Shown here: positions 23,171 through 32,364 of the stretch, one piece after another
How the letters are laid out: the number at the start of each line of letters is the position of its first letter
Position numbering within the stretch: position 1 is the first letter of the stretch
Source of the DNA: an uncultured Bacteroidaceae bacterium
Lineage (GTDB): Bacteria; Bacteroidota; Bacteroidia; Bacteroidales; Bacteroidaceae
Assembly: GCA_905234555.1 (NCBI GenBank)
Contig: CAJOHO010000011.1
Span: 1 to 44,709, forward strand
DNA length: 44,709 nt
Direction of reading: 5' to 3'
Made by a program: the position numbers and the translations under genes
The notes under the pieces: model-generated
Told to the model about the DNA's origin: nothing
Databases searched by the model: none
The model's input: the letters and a program-made list of their open reading frames with translations, nothing else

Positions 23171-24227
23171 AAACACCCAGAGAACAGTGAAATTGACAAT
23201 TATCAGAAAACCCCTCGCAGCAGCCATCCTCTCGATGATGGCTCTTGGTGCCTCCGCACAAGATCTGATTGCCCGTCAGGCACCTATGGATCGCGCCATG
23301 AACGACGTACACAACGTGAAACTCAGTGCAGCTCACTCTGCCAACAGCGCAGCATCTGCAAACCTCAATAACCCCGCAGCCGACATCTACACCAACTGGA
23401 ACAACAAGGGCGTGAAGAACGCTGACGGCTTCGCACCAGCCAACATGAAGATCGACCTTCGCGGTTTCGTCATGCCAACCCCTAGCCGTCAGGTGAACTC
23501 ACCTTTCGGACATCGCTGGGGACGTCTCCACGCAGGACTCGACGTGAAAGTATATATCGGTGATACCATCGTAGCAGCCTTCGACGGCAAAGTACGTATC
23601 GTCGATTTCAACGCCAACGGTTATGGCAACTACGTTGTGATTCGTCACCCCAACGGACTTGAGACCCTCTACGGTCACATGAGCAAGCATCTGGTGAAAG
23701 AGAATCAGATTGTACATGCTGGCGAACCCATCGGTCTGGGCGGTAACACAGGACGCTCCTACGGATCCCACCTCCACTTCGAGACACGCATCTGCGGAAC
23801 CCCTGTTGACCCAGCCCTCATGTTTGACTTCCCCCATCAGGACGTAAAGAGCGACTTCTTCGTTACTACTACTTCTTACGGAACACGCTCGAGCGCAGTT
23901 GCTGCCACCACCAGTCGCATTGCCACCGAGAACGAACGTGCAGCCTACGCAGCCGTTGCAGCCGAAGAGGCAGCAGCCAAGAACGAGGCAGCCACCGCTA
24001 CAGGCAAAGCCGCGCCAGCCGTAGCTGCCGTTACAGCTAAGACTGCGAAGAGCAATAAGACATCGAAGAAACAGCCCAAAGCTCAGCAGAAGAGCTACAC
24101 CGTGAAGTCAGGCGATAGCCTCACAGCCATTGCCCGTCGTAACGGTACGACTGTTGATGCCCTCTGCAAAAAGAACGGTCTGAGCCGCAATGCCACTATC
24201 CGTCCTGGACAGACATTGAAATACTAA
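23151..24227 (+). CDS. M23 metallopeptidase with LysM domain
   Basis: The 358-residue envelope protein has a signal-type N-terminus (LAAAILSMMALGASAQ, ending about 37), a linker, an M23/LytM peptidase domain (about 108-225), an Ala-rich low-complexity linker (about 250-310) and a C-terminal LysM (SYTVKSGDSLTAIARRNG, 315-358). The zinc-site residues are intact: His127 and Asp131 in RLHAGLD, and His207/His209 in SHLHFE, so it should cleave peptidoglycan cross-bridges rather than being a degenerate activator. The LysM domain would anchor it to the cell wall. Starts at 23151, 23157 and 23160 are all possible; all overlap or touch the end of ndk. A clear terminator follows. Confidence 0.9.
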   Translation: MQMMNIKNTQRTVKLTIIRKPLAAAILSMMALGASAQDLIARQAPMDRAMNDVHNVKLSAAHSANSAASANLNNPAADIYTNWNNKGVKNADGFAPANMKIDLRGFVMPTPSRQVNSPFGHRWGRLHAGLDVKVYIGDTIVAAFDGKVRIVDFNANGYGNYVVIRHPNGLETLYGHMSKHLVKENQIVHAGEPIGLGGNTGRSYGSHLHFETRICGTPVDPALMFDFPHQDVKSDFFVTTTSYGTRSSAVAATTSRIATENERAAYAAVAAEEAAAKNEAATATGKAAPAVAAVTAKTAKSNKTSKKQPKAQQKSYTVKSGDSLTAIARRNGTTVDALCKKNGLSRNATIRPGQTLKY

Positions 24228-24252
24228 ACGCCTCATCATTATTTGTTCTCCC

Positions 24253-24290
24253 ATCCTTCCCGCTCGCTCCGACGGGAAGGATTTTTTTGT
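24253..24290 (+). terminator. Terminator of ndk / M23 unit
   Basis: ATCCTTCCCG (24253-24262) pairs with CGGGAAGGAT (24273-24282) followed by a run of seven T. Confidence 0.88.
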
Positions 24291-24292
24291 TG

Positions 24293-27265
24293 TTATGGGC
24301 TCGTTAGTTTAGGCTTTAACTCATCAGGCGAATCCTTGGTAAACATATTCACAGGAGGAGCTTGTTCGGTAAAGAGAGACTGAATGGTTTCGAGGGGGAG
24401 AGTGAGCGTTGGCTGGAAATCATCACTCTGCATGTAAGTAAGAATCGCATGGCGCATCTGACGGGCCACGAGGCGATGGTCGAGGTCAGAGGTGATATCC
24501 ATTGTAGTGATGAAGAGTTTGCCTTTCAGGACATTGGCTTCAAGAATCATGCCAAGCTTGCGGCTGACGTGCCAGGTGTCGATGGGCTGAACGGGCGACT
24601 GGTAAGCCTCATCTTTATCGAACAAGGGAGGAGAGAGGTTGATGACTTGAGCACGGTTGAGGAGTTCCCACCAGTTGAGGTTCGACCAATCGTCGGTGGG
24701 GAAAAGGCGGAAGAGCGGATGGTGGGTATCGATGACGGCGCCTGTAGTGTGAGGCGGACGCATCTTGAACCAACTGGTGTTCCAAAACACGGGCAGGTAG
24801 GTCTGCTTGACATCGCTACCATAAGAAATCTTCCCTGCTGCCGTCAGCAGAACCTTACCGCCTTTCTTCAATACCTTCAGGGCTTGCGCATCAAGGGAGT
24901 CGCAAACGAATACAGATGTCTTCTGTCTTCCCCGTGAGGGAGAGGAAATAGGCGGATAGACCCAGAAGTCATAATGGTTGCAGACAACGTTCTCGGTATT
25001 GAGGGTAAGGGTGCATTTGGTGGGAAAGGTGATTTCATTCAGTGGAAAGACGATGGTGCCAAGCGGGATGTTCTTGCCAATGGGAAGGATAGAATCTTTT
25101 ATTTTAACTGGGGAACCACTACCCACGATTCCTGCGTTGATGGTATCCCCAGCCTGTGTAGTGATGGCATAAAGGGTGCCTGAGGACTTGAGGGGAGCTT
25201 TAAAGGCATTGTATGCTTCAACGGGAACGCAAAGAGTGTCGGTGGAACTGAAGATGAAACGGGGAAAACGGGCAAGGGTAACGATGGGTGAGCAGAACTC
25301 ACGCCACTGCTTGGCATCGACATATCCCTTCTCGCGCCAGAACACGTTGAGTGGTCCAACAAGGGCGGTTCCCTGTCCACTGTAGTCATTCAGTCCTAAC
25401 AGCTGAAAACCTGCATAGTCCTTGGTGCGCAGGTTGCGCTCAATCTCGAACTTGTAACAGAGCGTCTGCAAACGTCCGCTCGCCATTAGGAACTTCTCGC
25501 CTTGTCCAGCCATTCCGTTCTCAGCAAGCAAATCACTGAATATCTCGAAGTTGCAAGCACGATAGGCACCTGTGTATTGATGGATTTCCTTAAGGTCGGG
25601 GAAGGCACACCATTGTCCCTGTTCGTGGGCGATGATGGGTGAGAGGTTCTCGCCGGTGGGATTCTTGTCGGTGGGGTGAGCTGTATAGTTTCGGGGGAAA
25701 CGAATCTGCTCAAAATAGTCATCGGAGGACTGAGGCTCATGGCGATCCCAATCGAGACCTCGTGCCCCACCCTTCACATGATACTCAGAACCGTTATCCC
25801 AAGCCCAGCCTCCACCCACGGAAGCTCCGCAGTAGAGGCGCGTTGGGTCGTATTCGTGCATCTGAGCCACCCAGTCGTTGCAGTAGGGCACCCAGTTGCC
25901 TGCCGGTTCGTTGCCTGCTGCCATCATGACGAACGAGGGGTGATTGCCGTAGGTATCGACGATTCGTTTGCTTTCCTCCAGCAGATACTGGTCGATGTTC
26001 ATGCCTCGGAGCAGCCTGACTCCGTGATTGGGCCACGACGGTCCTTCGGGCTGGAGGTAGATGCCGCAGAGGTCGGCTGCGCTGAAGGCTGCTTCTGGCG
26101 GACAATAAGAATGGAAACGAACGTGGTTAATGCCATACTCGCGGCACTTACGGAAGATACGCATCCAGCTTTCTTCATCGGTAGGCGGATATCCTGTCTC
26201 TGGAAAGCAGCAGTTCTCCACCGTTCCACGGAGCCAGATGGGACGTCCGTTAATCAAGAGCTGGCGTCCTTCGGTGGTGATGTTACGCATGCCGAACTGG
26301 GTTTCATAAATGTCGTCACCTGCATGGACGGTAAGCTGATAGACCACAGGATTGAACTCATCCCAAGTCTGCATCTCAGGTCCGAAGTTGATGGTGAGTT
26401 TCAGTTTGTTCTTCAGTGCTTCTTCTGAATAACTCGTCACAGTCTTGCGGTTGGAACCGTTGACGGGTGTGGCTTCAGCCCAAACCCAATAGTCGCGAAG
26501 CGGGAAGAAGCGAATGCCGTCCACATGGTTCTCCAGTTCCACCTCGACAGTAGCTTTGCGTAACGACACATCGGGATAGACCCTCACACGCTTGATATTG
26601 AGTTTCTTGGGACGTGCCTGCAGCTCTATCTTCCCCACGATTCCGTTCCAGTTGCCTTGGGTCTGGTCGGTGACGCTGTGAGAATCCTGTCCCACACCGA
26701 CGTTCTCGATGCCGTTATAGACACGGATGGCAATCTCGTTCTTTGCACCAGCCTTGATCTGTTCCGTCACATCGTACACGTGAGGTGTAGAGAGCGATGT
26801 CTGATGACCCACTTTCTCGCCATTTACAAAGACTGTGGTCTCTATGTGGGGACGTTCGAGGAAGAGGATGATGCGTTCACCTTTTAGATTGGCAGGCACA
26901 TAGAAGGTGCGGCGATACCAGGCATTACCCACGTAGTGCTTACTAGGCGTGAGGAAGAACGGCAGTTTCAGGTTGTCGCCGTAGCGGTATTTCTCCATCG
27001 CTGGATTGAAATAGTAGCTGGAATCGTAGAGCGAACCCGTCCACTGTGTGTAAGTGGTGACATCGTCGCCCTTATCGTTCGTCAGCATGGAACCAGGCAG
27101 CATAACAACATCGTTGTACTGGGGCAGGTCGCCCTGGGCAAACTCCCACATACCAGCCAGATCAACAACCTGCTGCGCATGGAGAGAAAAAGCCCCCTCC
27201 AACTCCCCCGAGGGGGAGAGAAGTGAAGCGTAAAGAGTGAAGAATAAGAAGAACAATCGTTTCAT
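24293..27265 (-). CDS. Secreted GH2-family glycosidase
   Basis: The 990-residue exported enzyme has a signal peptide interrupted by a palindromic-element peptide (LLSPSGELEGA, residues 14-24) before SLHAQ, a sugar-binding jelly-roll (about 33-215), an immunoglobulin-like domain (about 220-330) and a TIM barrel (about 335-640). The acid/base is Glu453 in AAGNEPAG and the likely nucleophile Glu548 in IIAHEQGQW. A long C-terminal region of beta structure follows. GH2 covers beta-galactosidase, beta-glucuronidase and beta-mannosidase; the sequence does not decide between them, but pairing with GH35 33 bp upstream makes beta-galactoside side chains of pectin a reasonable target. It is the second gene of a GH35-GH2 minus-strand unit and its stop faces the terminator of the M23 gene. 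Confidence 0.85.
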   Translation of the reverse strand: MKRLFFLFFTLYASLLSPSGELEGAFSLHAQQVVDLAGMWEFAQGDLPQYNDVVMLPGSMLTNDKGDDVTTYTQWTGSLYDSSYYFNPAMEKYRYGDNLKLPFFLTPSKHYVGNAWYRRTFYVPANLKGERIILFLERPHIETTVFVNGEKVGHQTSLSTPHVYDVTEQIKAGAKNEIAIRVYNGIENVGVGQDSHSVTDQTQGNWNGIVGKIELQARPKKLNIKRVRVYPDVSLRKATVEVELENHVDGIRFFPLRDYWVWAEATPVNGSNRKTVTSYSEEALKNKLKLTINFGPEMQTWDEFNPVVYQLTVHAGDDIYETQFGMRNITTEGRQLLINGRPIWLRGTVENCCFPETGYPPTDEESWMRIFRKCREYGINHVRFHSYCPPEAAFSAADLCGIYLQPEGPSWPNHGVRLLRGMNIDQYLLEESKRIVDTYGNHPSFVMMAAGNEPAGNWVPYCNDWVAQMHEYDPTRLYCGASVGGGWAWDNGSEYHVKGGARGLDWDRHEPQSSDDYFEQIRFPRNYTAHPTDKNPTGENLSPIIAHEQGQWCAFPDLKEIHQYTGAYRACNFEIFSDLLAENGMAGQGEKFLMASGRLQTLCYKFEIERNLRTKDYAGFQLLGLNDYSGQGTALVGPLNVFWREKGYVDAKQWREFCSPIVTLARFPRFIFSSTDTLCVPVEAYNAFKAPLKSSGTLYAITTQAGDTINAGIVGSGSPVKIKDSILPIGKNIPLGTIVFPLNEITFPTKCTLTLNTENVVCNHYDFWVYPPISSPSRGRQKTSVFVCDSLDAQALKVLKKGGKVLLTAAGKISYGSDVKQTYLPVFWNTSWFKMRPPHTTGAVIDTHHPLFRLFPTDDWSNLNWWELLNRAQVINLSPPLFDKDEAYQSPVQPIDTWHVSRKLGMILEANVLKGKLFITTMDITSDLDHRLVARQMRHAILTYMQSDDFQPTLTLPLETIQSLFTEQAPPVNMFTKDSPDELKPKLTSP
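27188..27220 (-). repeat. GC-rich palindromic element, copy 6 (in frame)
   Basis: Inside the signal-peptide region of the GH2 gene, read as LLSPSGELEGAF; the near-perfect arms are CCCCCTCC and GGGGGAG. Confidence 0.75.
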
Positions 27266-27298
27266 AGGTCGGTGATGATTCAGTTAGGATGGTGATGA

Positions 27299-29431
27299 TT
27301 AGTGATGAAGGATGATTCGTTCGAGCCTTTCACCAGGAGTGGTGTCGGCTTCGCAAGGGAAATAAATGGGCATATCAGGTTGGAGAGGCAGGATGCGCAG
27401 TTCCATGTGGTCTGTCTCGGCTGGGAGTCGCCACAGACCATAGAGGAAGGGACGTCCGTTATAGAAGTTATCAGCTACAAAATGACGATTGCCTTCTTTC
27501 GTTACGGCATAGAGACGGGCACAGTCACCATGGTAGCGGATTCCCATCATAAGTTTTTCCGCAGACCCTTCTCCTGATGGTGAGGAAAGCGAAGAAGGCT
27601 GAGGCAGATTGATGACGTAGGTGGCTGCCTGTTCAAAATCCTCATCCGTCGGTTCCTCTGCCACTTTGTTTACCCCAATGGTAATGTGGCGCATGGGCTG
27701 GGCTTCTTTGATCTTGTGAAAAGGAAGTTCTGACGTGCTGAAGGAAGACTCTGTCGTTTCGGAGGCAAGGAAAAGACGTGACGCCTCATCGCTGGTAAGG
27801 AGATAGAGGTTCTTATAAACTGGTCGGGAAAGTCCTCGAGGCTTTACGTTCTTCAAGAGTTTCCCATCTGCCTTAATGGTGGTAGGAACGCCATCGATGG
27901 CAGTGAGGAACACCTTCCCGTCGCGGTGAGCGATAAGTTGGGCTGTGGCATATTCGAGATGTATTCCATCGAGTGGGATGTTCACAGGGAAGATGGCCAT
28001 GCAGCCAGCAGGAATAGTGAGGCGTGGAAATGTCACGCCACATAAGGAAAGCTGAATATTCTTCTTGGCATCGAGGTTCTCGAAGCGTGCATAGTTGTTG
28101 ATGAAGACGAAGGCGGACTGCCCATCAGTGCGATAACTCCAACGCAAATCTCCATCATCGCCTTTCCTTTGTGACTTTTCCGACTGTGGAAACACAGCCT
28201 TCATGGGAGCCAGCAGTTCACCGAAGTCATTCATAAAGAGGTGGAGGCGACGAAGGGAATAATAGTGGGGGTTGGTCTGTCCGAACTCACCAAGAGGAGC
28301 CTGGAAATCGTAAGTCTTGACAGGCAAGTCGTTGTAGTTGGTGACAGGTGTTCGCTGTACTTCGTTTAGATAGGTGAGTTTACCCTCTGGATTGGTACCG
28401 CCGTGATACATATAGTAGCCCAGAAGATTGGATCCGCTGCCCAGCTTTACTAAAGCCATCGAATAGGCATCCTCTGGATAGAGATAAACGCGACGATGGT
28501 AGCTGGTCATCATGCCTCCACCCAACTCGCAGGTGAAATAGGGGTAGCCTCCCTTTCCGTCCTCATCAGAAGCGGAGGACTTGGATTCCTCGGACGAGGC
28601 ATCCATCGCACCCATCGCTGCCCCTTGTGAGGCAAGGTTGACGGGAGCCTTGAACTGGAATGCCTGATGGTAGTTGCCTGTCCCCTCTTTGGTGCTGCGT
28701 TCCCAGAAGCCGTCGGCGTAGTCGCCATAAAGGGGTATCATCTCGCCGTAAGGAACGGGAGTGGCTAACTCGGGCCAGCCCGTACGGGTATAGAAGGGAA
28801 GGTCGAAGCCGATGTTCAGGGCTATCCGTTTGAGCGCCATCAGATATGAACCGCGACCACGGTATTCGTTGTCGAACTGGCAGGCGAGCACAGGACCGCC
28901 GTCTTTCCATTGCAATCCCTGAACCTGGGTGAAGATCTGACGATAGAGTTTTTCCACTAAACCGAGGAAGGCTTTTTCTTCACTTCGCAGGCGGCAGCCT
29001 TTGGTGAGCACCCAGTCGGGGATTCCTCCACAGCGCACCTCTCCGTGGCAGAACGGTCCGATTCGCAGAACAACAGGCAGCTGCTCGTCCTTACAGATTT
29101 CGAGAAAGCGACGCAGGTTACGCTGTCCACTCCAATCGAACTGATCTTCCACTTCCTCGATGTGGTTCCAGAAGACATAGGTGGCGATGATGGTCACTCC
29201 TCCTTCCTTCATCTTTCTCACCTCGTCGCGCCACTCCGCCTCTGGCAGTCGGGAATAGTGGATCTCGCCCATAACAGGCACAACGCGCCTACCATTCATA
29301 ATCAAACTCTGGGCATCCCAATTTACCTGACAACCAAAGGGTTGAGCAAGAAGGGAGAACCCCTCCAACTTCCCCAAGGGGGAGAGAAGTGAAGCATAAA
29401 GAGATAAGAAGAGGAGGAGGAATCGTTTCAT
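27299..29431 (-). CDS. Secreted GH35 beta-galactosidase
   Basis: The 710-residue enzyme has a signal peptide carrying an inserted palindromic-element peptide (LLSPLGKLEGF, residues 14-25). The GH35 TIM barrel follows: VMGEIHYSRLP (55-63), TYVFWNHIEE, RIGPFCHGE, acid/base Glu189 in ACQFDNEYRG (the usual Q-x-E-N-E-Y has Asp here in place of the first Glu) and nucleophile Glu302 in YFTCELGGGM. Between them is a Ser/Glu-rich loop (about 270-293) that looks like a recent insertion. Beta domains complete the C-terminus. It removes terminal beta-galactose, probably from galactan or arabinogalactan side chains. The signal peptide is nearly the same as that of the GH2 gene 33 bp downstream. No promoter was recognised in the 140 bp upstream, which contains GTGAAGA repeats and the terminator of the preceding operon. 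Confidence 0.9.
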   Translation of the reverse strand: MKRFLLLFLSLYASLLSPLGKLEGFSLLAQPFGCQVNWDAQSLIMNGRRVVPVMGEIHYSRLPEAEWRDEVRKMKEGGVTIIATYVFWNHIEEVEDQFDWSGQRNLRRFLEICKDEQLPVVLRIGPFCHGEVRCGGIPDWVLTKGCRLRSEEKAFLGLVEKLYRQIFTQVQGLQWKDGGPVLACQFDNEYRGRGSYLMALKRIALNIGFDLPFYTRTGWPELATPVPYGEMIPLYGDYADGFWERSTKEGTGNYHQAFQFKAPVNLASQGAAMGAMDASSEESKSSASDEDGKGGYPYFTCELGGGMMTSYHRRVYLYPEDAYSMALVKLGSGSNLLGYYMYHGGTNPEGKLTYLNEVQRTPVTNYNDLPVKTYDFQAPLGEFGQTNPHYYSLRRLHLFMNDFGELLAPMKAVFPQSEKSQRKGDDGDLRWSYRTDGQSAFVFINNYARFENLDAKKNIQLSLCGVTFPRLTIPAGCMAIFPVNIPLDGIHLEYATAQLIAHRDGKVFLTAIDGVPTTIKADGKLLKNVKPRGLSRPVYKNLYLLTSDEASRLFLASETTESSFSTSELPFHKIKEAQPMRHITIGVNKVAEEPTDEDFEQAATYVINLPQPSSLSSPSGEGSAEKLMMGIRYHGDCARLYAVTKEGNRHFVADNFYNGRPFLYGLWRLPAETDHMELRILPLQPDMPIYFPCEADTTPGERLERIILHH
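29358..29386 (-). repeat. GC-rich palindromic element, copy 7 (in frame)
   Basis: Inside the signal-peptide region of the GH35 gene, read as LLSPLGKLEGF, at the same protein position as copy 6 in GH2. Confidence 0.75.
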
Positions 29432-29506
29432 AGGGCTGGGCTTTAGAAGTGAAGTGTGGAGGGTGAAGAGATGAGAGTGAAGAGTGAAGAACGAGGAATG
29501 AGGAAA

Positions 29507-29531
29507 ACGAGCACCCTTACCGGATGCTCGT
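29507..29531 (-). terminator. Terminator of the ETF/acyl-CoA dehydrogenase operon
   Basis: ACGAGCA (29507-29513) pairs with TGCTCGT (29525-29531), with an inner CC/GG; TTTT follows on the minus strand. A second hairpin, GTTTTCCG/CGGAAAA, lies at 29543-29562 nearer the stop codon. Confidence 0.75.
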
Positions 29532-29571
29532 CTTGCTATGATGTTTTCCGAAACGGAAAAACGTGTCGTGA

Positions 29572-31305
29572 TTAGGCTTCTGCCTCTTCGGTCTTTTCAG
29601 CTGCGCGGAAAGAAGGGAGGTCTTCAACGGTGAAGTTCTTGATGTAAGCAGACTTACCGAGAACGTCTTCCTCTGTCATGCGCACATAGACGTTGGCAGA
29701 CTTGGTGAAGAGTTCGGGTGCACGTGTTGCATCGTCGAGGATGAGGAGGGACATCACGAGTTCTGCTGTCATATCGTAGAGACGACGTGCAAGGAAATCG
29801 TGTGCTTCTTGGTTGTCGAGTGCCTTCACATTGTTGAGTGCTTCTTCGTAAACAGGGATGAGTTTGTCGATACGAGCCTTCAGACCCTGAAGTTCAGGAG
29901 CAACTGCTGCCTCTGCCATTTCCTTGATGATGGTGAGGAGTGTGCCGTTGGTGATGTAACGGATGGCTGCAACAACCTGGAGCTGGGTTGTACCCTCGTA
30001 GATGGAGAAGATACGTGCGTCGCGGAAGAGACGCTGGCTCTTGTACTCCATGATGAAGCCTGAACCACCGTGGATGCTGATAGCGTCGTAGGCGTTCTGG
30101 TTGGCATACTCGGAGTTCATACCCTTGGCGAGTGGAGTGAAAGCATCTGCCAGACGAGTGAACTTCTTGAGTTCCTGACGCTCTTCGGGCGTGAGTTTGC
30201 GGTCGCGCTGAATATCTTCGAGTGCCTTGTAAACGTCAACGTAGCGAGCTGTTTGGTAGAGGAGTGAACGACCAGCGTCGAGCTTAGCCTTCATGCGAGC
30301 CAGCATATCGTAAACAGCTGGGAACTCGATGATCTTCTGACCGAACTGAGCACGCTCCTTAGCGTAAGCAAGACCTTCGTTGTAAGCTTCCTGCTCTACA
30401 CCTACGGACTGAGCAGCAATACCGAGACGGGCACCGTTCATCAGCGCCATCACATACTTGATAAGACCCAGCTTGCGGTCGCCACATAGATAAGCCTTTG
30501 CGTTCTTGTAAGTCAACTCACAAGTAGGGCTTCCGTGAATACCAAGCTTGTGCTCGATGTGACGTACGTTTACGCCACCGTCGCGCTTGTCGTAGATGAA
30601 CATGGAGAGACCACGTCCGTCCTTTGTGCCTTCCTCGGAACGAGCGAGCACGAGGTGGATGTCGGAGTCACCATTGGTGATGAAACGCTTAACGCCGTTC
30701 AGACGCCAGCAGTCTTCTTTCTCGTCGTATGTAGCCTTGAGCATGACACGCTGGAGGTCAGAACCTGCGTCTGGCTCGGTGAGGTCCATTGACATGCCCT
30801 CACCTGCGCAAACACGTGGGATGAACTTCTGGCGCTGTTCCTCAGAACCGAACTCATAGAGTGTGTCGATACAGCTCTGGAGAGACCAGATGTTCTGGAA
30901 ACCTGCATCAGCTGCGGAAATCACTTCGCTGAGCATAGAGAACACGGCGTTGGGGAGGTTGAGACCACCGTAACGGCGTGGCATGGAGATGCCGTGAAGT
31001 CCTGCCTTGCGTGTAGCATCAAGGTTTTCGAATGTCTTGCTGGCGTAGATCATACGTCCGTTCTCAAGGTGTGGACCTTCGAGGTCTACACTCTCAGAGT
31101 TTGGTTCGATGATGTTAGCAGCGACGTCGCCTGTGATGTCGAGGATGCGCTTGTAGTTTTCGATGGCGTCTTCGTAGTCAACGGGTGCGTCGGCGTATGT
31201 CTTTGCATCTTCGTAGCCCTTTTCCTTCAGTTCTACGATGCGCTTCATCAATGGGTGATCGAGGTGAAACGCAATTTCTGGATGATCGCTATAATAGTTT
31301 GCCAT
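29572..31305 (-). CDS. Acyl-CoA dehydrogenase family protein
   Basis: The 577-residue flavoenzyme oxidises acyl-CoA thioesters to enoyl-CoA (or works in reverse) and passes electrons to ETF. The ACAD core is clear: LTEPDAGSDLQ (FAD-binding), RFITNGDSD, ARLGIAAQSVGVEQEA and AYDAISIHGGSGF. The IYEGTTQLQ motif holds the catalytic Glu. About 100 residues of helical C-terminal extension go beyond the usual 380, as in the longer ACAD subgroup with an extra C-terminal domain. It is the last gene of etfB-etfA-acd, read on the minus strand, 31 bp after etfA. The direct coupling to its ETF pair suggests a dedicated complex, possibly for butyrate- or propionate-linked metabolism; the substrate chain length cannot be told. 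Confidence 0.9.
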   Translation of the reverse strand: MANYYSDHPEIAFHLDHPLMKRIVELKEKGYEDAKTYADAPVDYEDAIENYKRILDITGDVAANIIEPNSESVDLEGPHLENGRMIYASKTFENLDATRKAGLHGISMPRRYGGLNLPNAVFSMLSEVISAADAGFQNIWSLQSCIDTLYEFGSEEQRQKFIPRVCAGEGMSMDLTEPDAGSDLQRVMLKATYDEKEDCWRLNGVKRFITNGDSDIHLVLARSEEGTKDGRGLSMFIYDKRDGGVNVRHIEHKLGIHGSPTCELTYKNAKAYLCGDRKLGLIKYVMALMNGARLGIAAQSVGVEQEAYNEGLAYAKERAQFGQKIIEFPAVYDMLARMKAKLDAGRSLLYQTARYVDVYKALEDIQRDRKLTPEERQELKKFTRLADAFTPLAKGMNSEYANQNAYDAISIHGGSGFIMEYKSQRLFRDARIFSIYEGTTQLQVVAAIRYITNGTLLTIIKEMAEAAVAPELQGLKARIDKLIPVYEEALNNVKALDNQEAHDFLARRLYDMTAELVMSLLILDDATRAPELFTKSANVYVRMTEEDVLGKSAYIKNFTVEDLPSFRAAEKTEEAEA

Positions 31306-31345
31306 ATTAATTTACGATTTGACGATTGACGATTTACTATTTGCT
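31306..31345 (-). repeat. AAATCGT-type repeat in etfA-acd spacer
   Basis: On the minus strand the end of etfA and the spacer read as AAATAGTAAATCGTCAATCGTCAAATCGTAAAT in overlapping units, placed right before the acyl-CoA dehydrogenase start. The same units recur at 39446-39485. Confidence 0.7.
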
Positions 31346-32359
31346 ATTCTGCTTGTAGTATTTAATAAGTTTGGGTACTACCTCTTCTACTGTACCTACG
31401 ATGACGTAGTCTGCGATGCGGTTGATGGGTGCATCGGGGTCGCTGTTGACAGAGATAATGATACCAGAGTCCTGCATACCGGCGATATGCTGAATCTGAC
31501 CAGAGATACCACAAGCGATGTAAACCTTGGGGTGAACGGTCACACCTGTCTGACCAATCTGACGGTCGTGGTCGCAGAAACCTGCATCGACAGCAGCACG
31601 GCTACCACCCACTTCTCCGTGGAGAACCTTGGCGAGGTCGAAGAGCATGTCGAATCCTTCCTTTGAACCCATTCCGTAACCTCCGGCAATCACGATGGGA
31701 GCACCCTTGAGGTTGTGCTTAGCTGCCTCTACATGGTGGTCGAGCACCTTCACAACGAATGCCTCAGGGCTTACGTACTTAGACACTTCGGGGAACACCA
31801 CTTCCTTGCGGCAGTTGCCTTCGTAAATGGCTTTCTGCATCACACCTGAGCGAACGGTTGCCATCTGGGGACGGTGTTCAGGATTAACGATAGTAGCCAC
31901 GATGTTACCACCGAAAGCAGGACGAATCTGGTAGAGCAGATTGTCGAAGTGCTTACCTGTCTTAGCCTCATCGTAGGGACCTATCTCCAGCTGAGTACAG
32001 TCGGCAGTCAGACCGCTGGTGAGAGATGAAGATACGCGTGGACCGAGGTCACGACCAATCACGGTTGCACCCATGAGGCAGATCTGTGGCTGCTCCTCCT
32101 TGAAGAGGTTCACGAGGATGTCGGTGTGGGGAGCTGAGGTGTAGGGGAAGAGTTCTGGTGCATCGAACACGAAGAGCTTATCTACACCGTAAGGGAGAAT
32201 CTGGTCTTCCACCTTACCCTTGATGTCAGTTCCGGCAACTACGGCGTGGAGTTCTACATTGAGCTGATTGGCGAGCTTACGGCCCTTTGTCAGCAATTCC
32301 TGAGAAACTTCCTGTACTTTTGTGCCTTCTATTTCGCAATATACAAATACGTTGTTCAT
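31337..32359 (-). CDS. etfA: Electron transfer flavoprotein alpha subunit
   Basis: The 340-residue subunit carries the FAD domain at its C-terminal half: GGSRAAVDAGF, GQTGVTVHPKVYIACGISG, QHIAGMQDS and IISVNSDPDAPI. The N-terminal half is the ETF alpha/beta fold (MNNVFVYCEIEGTKVQEVS). It pairs with EtfB, encoded 5 bp upstream, to shuttle electrons from the acyl-CoA dehydrogenase. Whether this ETF is a bifurcating type cannot be decided by eye. The gene's 3' end runs into the spacer repeat that precedes the dehydrogenase. Confidence 0.95.
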   Translation of the reverse strand: MNNVFVYCEIEGTKVQEVSQELLTKGRKLANQLNVELHAVVAGTDIKGKVEDQILPYGVDKLFVFDAPELFPYTSAPHTDILVNLFKEEQPQICLMGATVIGRDLGPRVSSSLTSGLTADCTQLEIGPYDEAKTGKHFDNLLYQIRPAFGGNIVATIVNPEHRPQMATVRSGVMQKAIYEGNCRKEVVFPEVSKYVSPEAFVVKVLDHHVEAAKHNLKGAPIVIAGGYGMGSKEGFDMLFDLAKVLHGEVGGSRAAVDAGFCDHDRQIGQTGVTVHPKVYIACGISGQIQHIAGMQDSGIIISVNSDPDAPINRIADYVIVGTVEEVVPKLIKYYKQNSK

Positions 32360-32364
32360 ACCTA

